64,000 nt of DNA from an uncultured Erysipelotrichaceae bacterium (GCA_947385085.1 CANDJN010000006.1:13500-77499), one strand, 5' to 3'. Positions 8,096 through 17,988 are shown, counted from the stretch's first letter. Notes: generated by a model not told the origin, from the sequence alone. Program-made: numbers and translations.

Positions 8096-9706
8096 CTATT
8101 TTGCAGATACTCTTTCTTCTGCTGATGCTTTCTTTTCAAACACTTTAAAGAATGGTAACCAAATGAACCAACTTACTACAAATAGTACGATAACTAAGAT
8201 TACACCAGTTACACTTCCAGTTGCTAAATATCCCTGAACAACTGTTGGTAAATACCACATTTGCATTGGAGCACTTGGGATCGGAACTAAACCAATCCTA
8301 CATACTACGTACATAATTGATGGAATAACAATTGAGTTTAAGCATAGTGGAATCATTAAAATTGGATTCCAAACAACTGGTGCACCAAATACGATTGGCT
8401 CGTTGATATTGAAGATTGCCGGGAATAAAGTAACTTTACCAATAGCATTTAAGCGTTTTACTTTTGATTTCATACACATTAATACTAATGCAAGTGTACA
8501 TCCTTGACCACCAATATATGTAATTCCCATTACAGTTTCCATTAAGTTAAGTGCTTGTGGCGCTGCCCCCATAGCTACAGCAGCCATGTTAGCGTCCATA
8601 CCTTCCATCCAGACTGCCCATTGTATTGGGAATAAGATCCATGTGAAACCAAATGAGTATAAGAAGCATACCAAGAATGTCATAAATACTAGTCCAAACC
8701 AAGTTTGACCAAATGAAGCAATTGGAGCAAAACATCCACGAATAAATAACGGAAGGTCAAATCCTGAATTCATAATTGCGATACCAATAATCAAAGAAAC
8801 AGTTACAGGAATTAATGCATCAACCCAGTTAACTACCATATCTGGCATTACTGTATCTTCTTTAAATAATGAATGGCTTGAAGCGAATTTAAACACAACA
8901 GAAGTAAAAATTCCTGTTACAACAGCAGTTAACATACCACCAGTTCCAATTTTGTCTAGGATGAAAGAAATTGTTCCACTTCCATCCATTGTTGGAATTG
9001 TAATAATAAAGAATAATGCTAATCCCGTTAACATAGCTGAAATTTTCAATTTTTCTTTCCCTACTTTTTCTAAAACTTTCATTGGAATTAATAATGATAA
9101 GAATATTGCTATTAAACCAAACGAGAAAGTATTAACAAGTGATATATCCGGTAACCAGCTAAAAATACTGAAATTCTTTAATACGTTAACAATTGATGAT
9201 ACTGAACCAATCATAATCATCGGCAAGATACTCATAATCGATTGTTGAACAGCTGATATATATATGTTTTGAGTTAACTTATCCAGTTGTGGAGCCAGTT
9301 TATCATTGATCCATCCCATGAATCCCGTTAATTCCTCTTCATTTGTTTCTTCTACTGCTTCTTTCTTTTCTTCAACTTTCACATTAGCAACTTTACCAGC
9401 AGATTCATAAACCTCTAAAGCTTGTTTTAATGTTGCTGCTCCATTGATTTCGCCATATGCATCTTTATCAATAAACGCAAATGGAATTCCATACGGTTCT
9501 AAATCTTTTTTAATTGCATCTTTTTTGAATTCTAGATGAGGGCCAAACATGATAATGTCTGTTCCTTTAAGATTACTCATCATCTCAGCATCACTTCTTG
9601 CAATAATTTCTAGGTTTTCCAAACCCTGACTTTTAGCAGCTTTTCTCATTGCTTGAGCCATAAAACCACTGGATGCTCCTGCACCACACATCAATAATAT
9701 TTTCAT
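8096..9706 (-). CDS. PTS lactose/cellobiose-family IIB-IIC fusion permease
   Basis: Transports and phosphorylates a beta-glucoside. Residues 1 to about 100 form the IIB domain with phosphocysteine Cys8 (LLMCGAGASSGFMAQ). A charged Lys/Glu linker (about 115-125) leads into a IIC membrane domain of about 10 helices containing the substrate motif FNINEPIVFGAPVVWNP. The domain order is B-C, whereas LacE is C-B and ChbB/ChbC are separate proteins. It is the first gene of the operon. Low GC agrees with the island. Cellobiose or an aromatic beta-glucoside is the likely substrate; the sequence does not decide between them. Confidence 0.92.
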   Translation of the reverse strand: MKILLMCGAGASSGFMAQAMRKAAKSQGLENLEIIARSDAEMMSNLKGTDIIMFGPHLEFKKDAIKKDLEPYGIPFAFIDKDAYGEINGAATLKQALEVYESAGKVANVKVEEKKEAVEETNEEELTGFMGWINDKLAPQLDKLTQNIYISAVQQSIMSILPMIMIGSVSSIVNVLKNFSIFSWLPDISLVNTFSFGLIAIFLSLLIPMKVLEKVGKEKLKISAMLTGLALFFIITIPTMDGSGTISFILDKIGTGGMLTAVVTGIFTSVVFKFASSHSLFKEDTVMPDMVVNWVDALIPVTVSLIIGIAIMNSGFDLPLFIRGCFAPIASFGQTWFGLVFMTFLVCFLYSFGFTWILFPIQWAVWMEGMDANMAAVAMGAAPQALNLMETVMGITYIGGQGCTLALVLMCMKSKVKRLNAIGKVTLFPAIFNINEPIVFGAPVVWNPILMIPLCLNSIVIPSIMYVVCRIGLVPIPSAPMQMWYLPTVVQGYLATGSVTGVILVIVLFVVSWFIWLPFFKVFEKKASAEERVSAK

Positions 9707-10352
9707 ATTTACCTCCTTCTTGAAGTTGCTCTTATTTCAATTGTTAGTTTTTAAATGACATATATTATCTATTGACGGCATAATAGAAATATGTTTTGCA
9801 TTTAAGCGTCTCAACACAACTTCAACTTACAATCATATTCTAATGAATCCGCTTTCACATTACAAACCAACTTCATTCAAACTATTAGGAAAAAATATTT
9901 ACACATTAATCTTACCTAAATGTAGGACATATTGAAATATCATTTTGATTCCGTGTAGTAGGAAAGATCTTAAATTGACATCACAAAAGAAAAATGATAT
10001 ATAATATTAAGAATACCTACTATGAGAAATCAATAGGAAAAATGAATAATTATTGAAAAAGTAGGTATAAAAACTGCAAATAAAGCAGTTTTGGGGAAAT
10101 GGTTTAAATCAAATTCTCATTAGCTTGCCATCGAAATATCCAAGTGCTTTGTAGTGAGATTTTGCTTCGTATGTCTTATTCAAATAGTATTCCGAAAAAG
10201 TTATATTATTAAAGACATTGAACGTTGCCCAATTTATTACGTAACGAAGCAATGTTAAGTAGTCAAGTTACTGAATAAATAGTAGGAACACAGGTTACTA
10301 ATATCTTACTATAGATGACTAGAAAGGAATTTGATAATTATTATCTTAAGGG
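9707..10352. promoter_or_regulatory. Divergent intergenic control region of the beta-glucoside island
   Basis: A 645-bp AT-rich spacer between the PTS operon and its likely regulator. It holds a cre-like site (TGAATCCGCTTTCA, 9844-9857, 13 of 14 matches to a CcpA consensus), a plus-strand promoter TTGACA (9975-9980) with TATATA 17 nt later, and in the resulting leader an 8-bp inverted repeat (10013-10020 with 10061-10068) and a small hairpin ending in TTTT (about 10070-10095). The distance from promoter to start codon is about 340 nt, long enough for an RNA control element. I do not recognise a known riboswitch. Confidence 0.5.
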
Positions 10353-12293
10353 ATGAAATTATCATACAAGTTTAATATGAAATTTACAGAAGAAAGTATT
10401 ATTGAAAAAATTAATAGTACACATGGTTGGATTGATGCCAATGATTTAGCAGATTATTTTGGCGTATCTACTCGAACAATCCGCAATTATATTAAAAATA
10501 TTAAACAAGTTAATCCTTCATTGATTTATAGCTCGAATAAAGGCTATATGATAAACAAACGTGCATATGAAAATCGTGAAAAAAATGAAGAAATTGATAA
10601 CGCCAATTTAAATCGTGTTAATTATGTCATTAATCAATTGATTGTTTCAAAGGATCCTATTGATATGTTTGATTTAGCAGATAATTTAGCTATTAGTGAT
10701 ACTTACTTTAGCCGTGTTCTAACAATGACAAAAGAACATCTAAAACCCTTTGACCTTACTATTGATAAAAAAAGAAACAAAATATGGATCACTGGGCAAG
10801 AAAAAAACATTCGAAGGCTTATTAGTAAACTTCTTTTAACTCAGGATGATAATTTTATATGTTTTAATAATCCGTTCTCCTCATTAAAAAGCCAAGACAT
10901 CGATTCTTTAAGAAAAGATCTGGTCTTTATTCTTGAAAGCTTTCAATATTATGCAAACGATTATGGATTAAATACAATCCTTCTTCACATCGTAATCATG
11001 ATTGACCGAGTTAAATCTAGTCGTATTATGAACGAAATGCAGCAAAGAAGACGATTTTATGCAAAAGAACTCCAAATGATTAAAGAGATTACACACTACC
11101 TTGAATCAAATTACAACATTGAGATAACATCTTCTGATGCCTATAGTCTTGGCGTTGTTATCATTAATAACTGTGCTCATACTGGGGACACAAGTTTTAG
11201 TAAAGGAAACATCAACTTATACCTAGAAGATAACTATCAAGAACTTGCAGAAGAAGTATTATCAAATGTTGCACAACACTATGGATTAGAACCATTTAGT
11301 GAAAGTTTTATTGTAACTTTTTCGATTCATATTATGAACTTAGTAAATCGAGCAAAAGATAATAATTACACACATAATCCGCTTAAAAATGCATTTCAAG
11401 GAAACTATCCATTAATTTATGACATGGCTACATATATTACTAAATGGTTAAGAGATAAATTAAATATTCATATTAACGATGACGAAATATCTTTTATTGC
11501 TTTCCATATAGGAGCTTATCTTGAAAACACAAACATTAACAAAGAAAAAGTAAACTGCTGTTTTGTATATGCTCAGTATCATAATTTTCATGTAAAAGCA
11601 ATTGAAAAAATATTACACAAACTAGAAAATGAAATATTTATTTCATCAAACATTTCAGTAACAGAGCTAGATATGATTCCAAGCGATGTTGAATTAGTTA
11701 TCACACCCTGTCCTATTTCAAAAAAACAAATTAGTTTACCAGTAATTGCTACTTCAATGTTCATTTCTAATACAGACATCAATAATATTTATAACTGCGC
11801 ATGCAAAATTATGCAAGAACGAACAAAGAAAAAAATCATTAACTCTCTTCAATACTTTATACAATCAAATCTATTCCATAAAGAATTATATACAGAAACA
11901 AAAGAAGAAATGATTCATCTTTTAGCAAATGAATGCATCAAGTTAAATCTTGTTGAGCCAAGTTATGAAAATGAAGTATTAGATCGAGAATCTCTTTCTT
12001 CAACATCATATAGCAATGGTGTAGCAACACCTCATTCACTAAATATGTCAGCAAAGCGTTCATTCCTATCTGTTGTTATAAATGACAAGCCCACGCTTTG
12101 GGGAAAGAGAAATGTAAATATTATTATGATGATTGGTACTTCTATAGTAGACCGTGAAGCATTTAAACTATTATTTGATGAATTAATTGCTATTCTATAT
12201 GATGAAGAAAATGTAAGGAAAATTATAAAATGTAATACTTACGAAGAATTCACATACACATTATCTAATATGATTCAAAACTCAGGTGAATAA
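10353..12293 (+). CDS. PRD-containing transcriptional activator with PTS IIB- and IIA-like domains (LicR/MtlR type)
   Basis: A 646-aa regulator divergently placed to the PTS operon it probably controls. In order: an HTH at about 20-50 (DANDLADYFGVSTRTIRNYIK), a second HTH (MFDLADNLAISDTYFSRVL), two PRD domains (conserved His in TILLHIVIMIDR and in ISFIAFHIGAYLE), a degenerate IIB-like segment, and a C-terminal IIA domain with predicted phospho-His561 (GVATPHSL). Phosphorylation through HPr and IIA/IIB would report on substrate and carbon state. The start is uncertain: AAGG directly abuts the ATG at 10353, and a second in-frame ATG at 10377 has no better site. It belongs to the LicR family rather than the short BglG antiterminators. 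Confidence 0.88.
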   Translation: MKLSYKFNMKFTEESIIEKINSTHGWIDANDLADYFGVSTRTIRNYIKNIKQVNPSLIYSSNKGYMINKRAYENREKNEEIDNANLNRVNYVINQLIVSKDPIDMFDLADNLAISDTYFSRVLTMTKEHLKPFDLTIDKKRNKIWITGQEKNIRRLISKLLLTQDDNFICFNNPFSSLKSQDIDSLRKDLVFILESFQYYANDYGLNTILLHIVIMIDRVKSSRIMNEMQQRRRFYAKELQMIKEITHYLESNYNIEITSSDAYSLGVVIINNCAHTGDTSFSKGNINLYLEDNYQELAEEVLSNVAQHYGLEPFSESFIVTFSIHIMNLVNRAKDNNYTHNPLKNAFQGNYPLIYDMATYITKWLRDKLNIHINDDEISFIAFHIGAYLENTNINKEKVNCCFVYAQYHNFHVKAIEKILHKLENEIFISSNISVTELDMIPSDVELVITPCPISKKQISLPVIATSMFISNTDINNIYNCACKIMQERTKKKIINSLQYFIQSNLFHKELYTETKEEMIHLLANECIKLNLVEPSYENEVLDRESLSSTSYSNGVATPHSLNMSAKRSFLSVVINDKPTLWGKRNVNIIMMIGTSIVDREAFKLLFDELIAILYDEENVRKIIKCNTYEEFTYTLSNMIQNSGE

Positions 12294-12423
12294 TATTAGT
12301 TTCTTAAGAAAATTCTAATTATCAAGCATGAAGAATGATAAGAATATGATATTATTAGTACACTCTGATGAAGAAAGACTATGAATTAAGAATCTTAAAA
12401 AAGAAATCCTGACTTGACTCTGA

Positions 12424-12998
12424 TTGATTTCTGACTGCGTCTTTAAATTCTGCACAACTACTCCTGAAGCGTTTCCTCTCTTTATCCTGTTATGCGCTTT
12501 CTTTCTATGTTACCCACTAAAAAAGCTCGTAAAAAGCAAGTTAACAAGCCTTATCATACTGCCATTGATGAGTCCTCCAGACTTCGCTACCTTGCCTTTA
12601 ATGAAAAACATTCTACCTATTCTTCATTAAAGTTTCTTATAGAATGTATCGAATTCTTCTCCATTAAGATTTAATGTGTTCAAACTGACAATGGATTTGA
12701 ATCTACCAATCGACTTACCAGTAATAAGAAAGCATTATTTGAAGAGACTTTATGCAAGACAATATATTGTATCATCCCATTCATCCTGCCACACCAAGAC
12801 ACAATAGTAAAGTGAAAAGAAGTCATCATTAAAATCAAAAGAGATTATACGCTATACTACTTTCTATTCGCTTAATGATGCTCATTCTCATACCTTAAAA
12901 AAACGAATAACAGACCCTATGCGGCCTCTTGGCTATTTATCTCCTAACCAAGTGATTTCTCATTTGCTTAATGTGTGATACATCATTGACAAACCTGC
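12424..12998 (+). pseudogene. Decayed DDE transposase (IS481/IS3-type), right-hand IS remnant
   Basis: A broken transposase read in two frames. Frame of 12492: KPYHTAIDESSRLRY, then EKHSTYSSLKFL, a stop at 12672, then VQTDNGFESTNRL; these hold the first two catalytic Asp (AID, QTD). After a frameshift near 12800 the other frame gives TPRHNSKVKRSH, where the third catalytic Glu of the usual HNGKVERSH has become Lys, and then DPMRPLGYLSPNQV. The end near 12980-12998 roughly mirrors the start of the left remnant at 4560. It cannot be functional. Confidence 0.8.
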
Positions 12999-13022
12999 AT
13001 TATGCAATATTTGGCAGAAATA
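12999..13022 (+). repeat. Right copy of the 24-bp direct repeat
   Basis: Identical to 4534-4557. It sits directly outside the right IS remnant and just before the gltX promoter. Confidence 0.85.
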
Positions 13023-13034
13023 TCACTGGAAACA

Positions 13035-13063
13035 TTGAACTGAAATTGACTTTACGGTATGAT
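13035..13063 (+). promoter_or_regulatory. Promoter of gltX
   Basis: TTGAAC (13035-13040), a 17-nt spacer, then TATGAT (13058-13063), 45 nt before the gltX ATG. Confidence 0.6.
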
Positions 13064-13107
13064 ATACGTGCATCAAATGAAGACTAAAATAGGAAGGATA
13101 AAAGGTA

Positions 13108-14565
13108 ATGAAAAAAGTTAGAACGAGATTTGCGCCAAGTCCCACCGGTTATATGCATATTGGAAATCTACGCACTGCCTTGTTTGAGTATTTAATTGCC
13201 AAGCATGAGGGCGGCGATTTTCTGTTGCGTATCGAGGATACCGATCAGGAACGTAAAGTAGAGGGTGCCGTAGATATTATTTATGAGACCTTAAAAGAAG
13301 TTGGTTTACAGCATGATGAAGGACCGGATATCGGTGGTTATTATGGTCCCTATATCCAGTCGGAACGCTTAGGGATGTACAAGGATTATGCCGATCAATT
13401 AGTAGAGTTGGGCGGTGCGCACTACTGCTTCTGTAGCGAAGAAGCGGTGGAGCGGCAGCGTAAAGAATGCGAGCTCATTAACAAGCCATTCCAATACGAT
13501 GATCCCTGTAAGCATATCCCACTGGCAGAGGCAAAAGCGCGAATTGCCAAAGGTGAGCCTTATGTCGTTCGCCAGACCATTGCCCATGAGGGCGCTACAT
13601 ATTTTGATGACGAGGTATACGGACGGATTGAAGTGGACAATGATATTCTGGATGAATCCGTGCTTTTGAAAAGCGATGGTTATCCTACCTATAACTTTGC
13701 GAATATCATTGATGATCATACCATGGGTATCACCCATGTCGTTCGCGGCAATGAATATTTAAGCTCTACGCCGAAATACAATTTAATCTATCAGGCTTAT
13801 GGATGGGATTTACCTACCTATGTTCATGTTCCTCCGGTGATGAAGGATGAGCAGCATAAGCTCAGTAAGCGCAATGGCGACGCTTCCTTTCAGGATTTGG
13901 TGAAAAAAGGCTATTTACCGCAGGCGATCCTAAACTATATCGCATTGCTGGGATGGGCTCCGGAAGGCGAACAGGAAATCTTTACTCTGGAAGAACTGAT
14001 TGATGTCTTTGATATTAAACGCATTTCGAAGTCACCGGCGATTTTTGATCTACATAAATTGACTTGGATGAACGGTATGTATTTAAGAGCAATGTCGCTG
14101 GAACAATTTCATGAATTGGCGCTTCCTTATTATCAGGATGCCCTCCATAGCGATGTCGATTTAATGCAGGTTTCGCGCATTCTTCAACAGCGGGTAGAGG
14201 TATTGAAGCAAATTCCGGAAATGATTGACTTTATTGATACGCTGCCGGATTATAACATTGAAATGTATATTCATAAAAAGATGAAAACGACCTATGAAAT
14301 TGCATTAACGGCATTAAAGGCCGCCCACACGGCTTTACAGGAGGTAGAAGATTGGAATGAAAATACCGTACATGAAGTATTGCTGGGACTGCCTCCACAG
14401 CTCGAGATGAAAAACGGTCAAGTATTATGGCCGGTGCGTACTGCGCTGAGCGGAAAGCAGTTTACCCCCGGCGGTGCCATTGAAATTGCCCATATTTTAG
14501 GCAAGGACGAATCACTGCGCCGCATTCAAATCGGCATAGCAAAGCTGAGTGAAGTGAATCTATAA
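13108..14565 (+). CDS. gltX: Glutamate-tRNA ligase
   Basis: Charges tRNA-Glu, and in most Firmicutes also tRNA-Gln for later amidation. The 485-aa class I synthetase has RFAPSPTGYMHIGN (HIGH motif) at the N-terminus and HKLSKRNGDASF (KMSKS motif) near 250. The C-terminal all-helical anticodon-binding domain ends in QIGIAKLSEVNL. GGAAGG and AAGG precede the ATG. No glnS or gatCAB gene is in the window, so the indirect tRNA-Gln route cannot be tested here. Higher GC than the island to its left marks the return to the core chromosome. Confidence 0.96.
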   Translation: MKKVRTRFAPSPTGYMHIGNLRTALFEYLIAKHEGGDFLLRIEDTDQERKVEGAVDIIYETLKEVGLQHDEGPDIGGYYGPYIQSERLGMYKDYADQLVELGGAHYCFCSEEAVERQRKECELINKPFQYDDPCKHIPLAEAKARIAKGEPYVVRQTIAHEGATYFDDEVYGRIEVDNDILDESVLLKSDGYPTYNFANIIDDHTMGITHVVRGNEYLSSTPKYNLIYQAYGWDLPTYVHVPPVMKDEQHKLSKRNGDASFQDLVKKGYLPQAILNYIALLGWAPEGEQEIFTLEELIDVFDIKRISKSPAIFDLHKLTWMNGMYLRAMSLEQFHELALPYYQDALHSDVDLMQVSRILQQRVEVLKQIPEMIDFIDTLPDYNIEMYIHKKMKTTYEIALTALKAAHTALQEVEDWNENTVHEVLLGLPPQLEMKNGQVLWPVRTALSGKQFTPGGAIEIAHILGKDESLRRIQIGIAKLSEVNL

Positions 14566-14580
14566 TCCAGTGCTTACAAA

Positions 14581-14605
14581 AAAAAGACGATTTGTTCGTC
14601 TTTTT
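14581..14605. terminator. Bidirectional terminator between gltX and the M18 peptidase
   Basis: AAAAAGACGA pairs with TCGTCTTTTT across a 5-nt loop. The hairpin overlaps the stop codon of the convergent peptidase gene. Confidence 0.8.
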
Positions 14606-15992
14606 ATTTGGTTCCGGCATGTTTTAAGAACGCCTGATAAGCCTTGGTTGCTTCATAAATATCCGCCTTGGAGGCAACTTCCCATGGTGCATGCATATTA
14701 TGCAGGGCAATGCCGCTGTCAATCACATCCATGTTGTATTGTGCCAGGATATAAGCAATAGTACCGCCGCCGCCTTGATCTACCTTGCCCAATTCCGCAG
14801 TTTGGAAGAATACGTTTTCCTTTTCCATAATAGCACGCAGTTCGCCCAAATATTCCGCATTGGCATCATTACAACCGCTCTTGCCACGGGATCCAGTATA
14901 TTTATTAAAAACAATTCCTTTGCCGAAATATGCGGCATTGTTTTTTTCCATTACACTTGCATAATTCGGATCAAATGCCGCCGATACATCACTGGACAGC
15001 ATCTTGCTGTTTTTCAATGCCCGGCGTACTTTCAATTCACTGTAATCATTCATGCGGTCCAAAAGCTCTGCCACACAGTTTTCAAAGAATTTTGACTGCA
15101 TTCCAGTTGCGCCGATACTGCCGACTTCCTCTTTGTCCACCAGTAGGCATACTGCGGTACGCTGTACTTTGTTTTGTTTCAACAATGCATACAGCGAGGT
15201 ATAGGCACAGATGCGATCATCATGACCATAGCCCATGACCATACTGCGATCCAAACCATAGTCACGCGCTTTCCCGGCAGGCACTACTTCCAATTCCGCT
15301 GATAAGAAGTCTTCTTCATCCATATCATATCGCTCTTTTAAGATTCGCAAAATATTGGCTTTTACCGCTTCCTTTTCTTTTCCTTGTAACGGAATCGAAC
15401 CGGCCATTACATTCAAATCCTCGCCCTCAATTACTTTCGATGCCTTTTTGCTCATCTGATCACTGGATAAGTGAATTAACAAATCACTGATTCCGACAAC
15501 AGGATCATTTTCATCCTCGCCGATGCAAACATCAATCACACTGCCATCCTTTTTCGCAACAACTCCATGAATTGCCAAGGGTAAGGTTACCCACTGGTAA
15601 TTCTTAATTCCGCCATAATAATGCGTATCCAACTGTGCCAGCTCGCCATCCTCATACAAAGGAACCTGTTTTAAATCCAGACGCGGAGAATCTACGTGCG
15701 CCCCCAAAATATTCATACCCTTTTCCAACGGTTCTTCACCAATGTGAAACAGCGCCAAGGTTTTTCCCATATTGTTCGCATAAACTTTATCATTTGCCTT
15801 TAGCGGCTTTCCAGATTGAATTACTTCCTCCAAATCCACATAGCCGGCAACCTTTGCCATGCGAATCGCTTCTTTTACACATTCGCGTTCGGTTTTGCAC
15901 TGTGATATAAAATTCTTATACTTTTCCGATAATGAAAAAACATCTTTCATAATCGCTTCATCATAGCTTTTCCATGCCGTATCGCGCATCAT
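14604..15992 (-). CDS. M18-family zinc aminopeptidase
   Basis: Cytosolic metallo-aminopeptidase of the aspartyl aminopeptidase/Lap4 family, about 462 aa, a normal length. Metal and catalytic residues appear in GAHVDSPRLD (His, Asp), LLVDKEEVGS (Glu-Glu), YGHDDRICAY (Asp) and the C-terminal ALHNMHAPWEVASK (His). The family works as large tetrahedral oligomers. Two adjacent ATG codons (15992 and 15989) follow AAAGGAAG; the longer upstream frame lacks a ribosome-binding site. Convergent with gltX, divergent from the DUF2156 gene. Confidence 0.9.
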   Translation of the reverse strand: MMRDTAWKSYDEAIMKDVFSLSEKYKNFISQCKTERECVKEAIRMAKVAGYVDLEEVIQSGKPLKANDKVYANNMGKTLALFHIGEEPLEKGMNILGAHVDSPRLDLKQVPLYEDGELAQLDTHYYGGIKNYQWVTLPLAIHGVVAKKDGSVIDVCIGEDENDPVVGISDLLIHLSSDQMSKKASKVIEGEDLNVMAGSIPLQGKEKEAVKANILRILKERYDMDEEDFLSAELEVVPAGKARDYGLDRSMVMGYGHDDRICAYTSLYALLKQNKVQRTAVCLLVDKEEVGSIGATGMQSKFFENCVAELLDRMNDYSELKVRRALKNSKMLSSDVSAAFDPNYASVMEKNNAAYFGKGIVFNKYTGSRGKSGCNDANAEYLGELRAIMEKENVFFQTAELGKVDQGGGGTIAYILAQYNMDVIDSGIALHNMHAPWEVASKADIYEATKAYQAFLKHAGTK

Positions 15993-16171
15993 AACACTTC
16001 CTTTCACTCGGGTATTATTATATGCCAATTTTCTGTGAAAAACAACAGGATGGCAAGGCTCGGCGATGCCTTTTCCCCTTGTTTGACAGAAATATTCCTA
16101 TGATTGAATCATTGTATTATGCGTATGGGACGAAGATGCGTTATAATATAAAAAGCGAAAGGGTGGTATCA

Positions 16172-17083
16172 ATGCAACAGGACTTGGATCATGACTTTAC
16201 TCAAGTGGATACGCATGATATTCCATTATTAAAGAAATACTTAGCGCTGGCCGGTTATGAGGAAGCCAATCATAATGTTGTCGGCTTTATGACATGGCTG
16301 GACGCCTATCCGCTATGGAAGCTGGAAGGGGAAAATTGGCTGGTATTACTTGGTGTTCATGAGGGAGAATTGTTTATTTATATGCCCTTATGTCGTGATG
16401 ATGATTTTGAAAATGCCATTTACGCAGCCAAGGCTGTATTTGACCGCTATGAAATGCCGTTTGTCTGCAGCTGCTACAACGAAGCTGCAGCTCAGCGCGT
16501 GGTGAAAAGCTTACCGCATACCGCGGCAAAGGCATATCGCGATGCGGCAGATTATGTTTACCGCTGTGATAAAATGCGTACCTTTTCCGGTAAGAAGCTA
16601 CAAAAAAAGCGCAATCATCTCAATGCCTTTTATAAAGAATATGAGGGACGCTGGAGTTATCAGCCGTTAAATCGGAAAGACACGGATGAAATCATCACCT
16701 TTCTAGCTCAGTGGCATCATGAAGATGATGATTTTATGTTGGCATACGAAAAGCTGGGGATTCTGCGGGTTCTGGAAAACTGGGAGGCGCTTGATGCCAA
16801 GGGTGGTATCATTCGCATTGATCAGCGTATCGAAGCCTTTACGATCGGTTCTCGTCTCTCATCACAAATGTGTCAGATCAACATAGAAAAAGCCAATGAA
16901 TCCATCCGCGGCTTGTATCAGGCTATCTGTAAAGAATTCTTAAGTCATGAATTTCTCGATGCGACCTATGTAAATCGTGAGGATGATATGGGGCTGATGC
17001 CTCTGCGTCAAGCAAAGGAAGCCTATCATCCGGAATATTTGATTATGAAATATCGAATTGGTGATAACGATGCATCCAACTAA
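16172..17083 (+). CDS. DUF2156 protein (phosphatidylglycerol lysyltransferase-like C-terminal domain)
   Basis: About 303 aa of the double-GNAT fold found at the C-terminus of MprF and in stand-alone DUF2156 proteins. The SGKKLQKKRNHLNAFYKEY segment and the late REDDMGLMPLRQAKEAYHPEYL are family hallmarks. No membrane helices are seen, so it is a soluble aminoacyl or acyl transferase of unknown substrate rather than full MprF. The ATG at 16172 is chosen because GGGTGG precedes it and the 50 codons upstream overlap the divergent promoter region. It overlaps the following GNAT gene by 14 bp, forming a coupled pair. Confidence 0.85.
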   Translation: MQQDLDHDFTQVDTHDIPLLKKYLALAGYEEANHNVVGFMTWLDAYPLWKLEGENWLVLLGVHEGELFIYMPLCRDDDFENAIYAAKAVFDRYEMPFVCSCYNEAAAQRVVKSLPHTAAKAYRDAADYVYRCDKMRTFSGKKLQKKRNHLNAFYKEYEGRWSYQPLNRKDTDEIITFLAQWHHEDDDFMLAYEKLGILRVLENWEALDAKGGIIRIDQRIEAFTIGSRLSSQMCQINIEKANESIRGLYQAICKEFLSHEFLDATYVNREDDMGLMPLRQAKEAYHPEYLIMKYRIGDNDASN

Positions 17084-17936
17084 ACAAGATTTCGATACCA
17101 TTTACCGTCTGTATAAAGATACCTTTGCCTTTGATGACGGCGGTACGATTGATCCTTACTTTCAATCCTATTTTCGCTTGGAGGACTGCTGGATCATTCG
17201 CGATAACGACCAAATTGTTTCCATGTTATGTGCCCACCCGCATCGAATGTATTTTCACAGTGGCTCTTTGCCGGTACGCTTTATCAGCGGTGTGATTACG
17301 GTGAAAGATAAACGCCATCACGGATACATGCGGCAATGCTTTGCGGATTTATGGAGCGAAACAAAGGACTTTTGCGGGCTATATGTACTGCAGGCATACC
17401 ATTCTGAAATCTATACATCATTAGGCTTTCAACAGCATTATTTCACTCGCTATGTTACTTATCAGGGAATTACGTTTCCCGATGATTGTGTTGAAATTGC
17501 CTCCGCATCAGATTGTGCCAAATGCGCCCAAATTGCATTGCGGCAATGGGAGGGCTGGATGGATCATGATGTGGTTTTCTATCAGGCGCTGTTAAATGAG
17601 GCCAAGGCCTTAAACCAGCCACTGCTCGGATTTTATGAAAATGATCAGCTAATGGCCTTTGCCCGATGGAGACAGGAACAAGCAACGATTGTGGTAGAGG
17701 AAATACTTGCCCAAAGTGAAGCGGCACAACAACGATTATTGGGACAATTAGCTTCACACTGTACCCATCTTCTCTATGCCATACCTGCTTTAGAAAATGA
17801 TGTACAAGCGCAAGGCAATCTTATGGTAAAAATGGGTAATTCCACCTTGTGCCGCCAATCTTTAAATCGAACAATCAACACGTGTGATGATCTGTTTCAA
17901 GCTGATCAGCGTTATTATCATTATGGCTGGTGGTAA
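17070..17936 (+). CDS. GNAT N-acetyltransferase, Eis-like
   Basis: About 288 aa. The N-terminal half is a GNAT domain with VRFISGVITVKDKRHHGYM, where the conserved beta4/alpha3 acetyl-CoA loop is expected, and SEIYTSLGFQQHYF (the Y-x-x-x-GF element). The C-terminal half is less conserved, as in Eis-type proteins. The ATG at 17070 is preferred over an upstream TTG in the same frame. The substrate is unknown. Tight overlap with the DUF2156 gene suggests a shared function in acyl or aminoacyl transfer. Confidence 0.8.
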   Translation: MHPTKQDFDTIYRLYKDTFAFDDGGTIDPYFQSYFRLEDCWIIRDNDQIVSMLCAHPHRMYFHSGSLPVRFISGVITVKDKRHHGYMRQCFADLWSETKDFCGLYVLQAYHSEIYTSLGFQQHYFTRYVTYQGITFPDDCVEIASASDCAKCAQIALRQWEGWMDHDVVFYQALLNEAKALNQPLLGFYENDQLMAFARWRQEQATIVVEEILAQSEAAQQRLLGQLASHCTHLLYAIPALENDVQAQGNLMVKMGNSTLCRQSLNRTINTCDDLFQADQRYYHYGWW

Positions 17937-17988
17937 TGTTAAATTGTCATTACTAAGGCATTGCTCAATGTATGCTTGTTTCAGCGTG

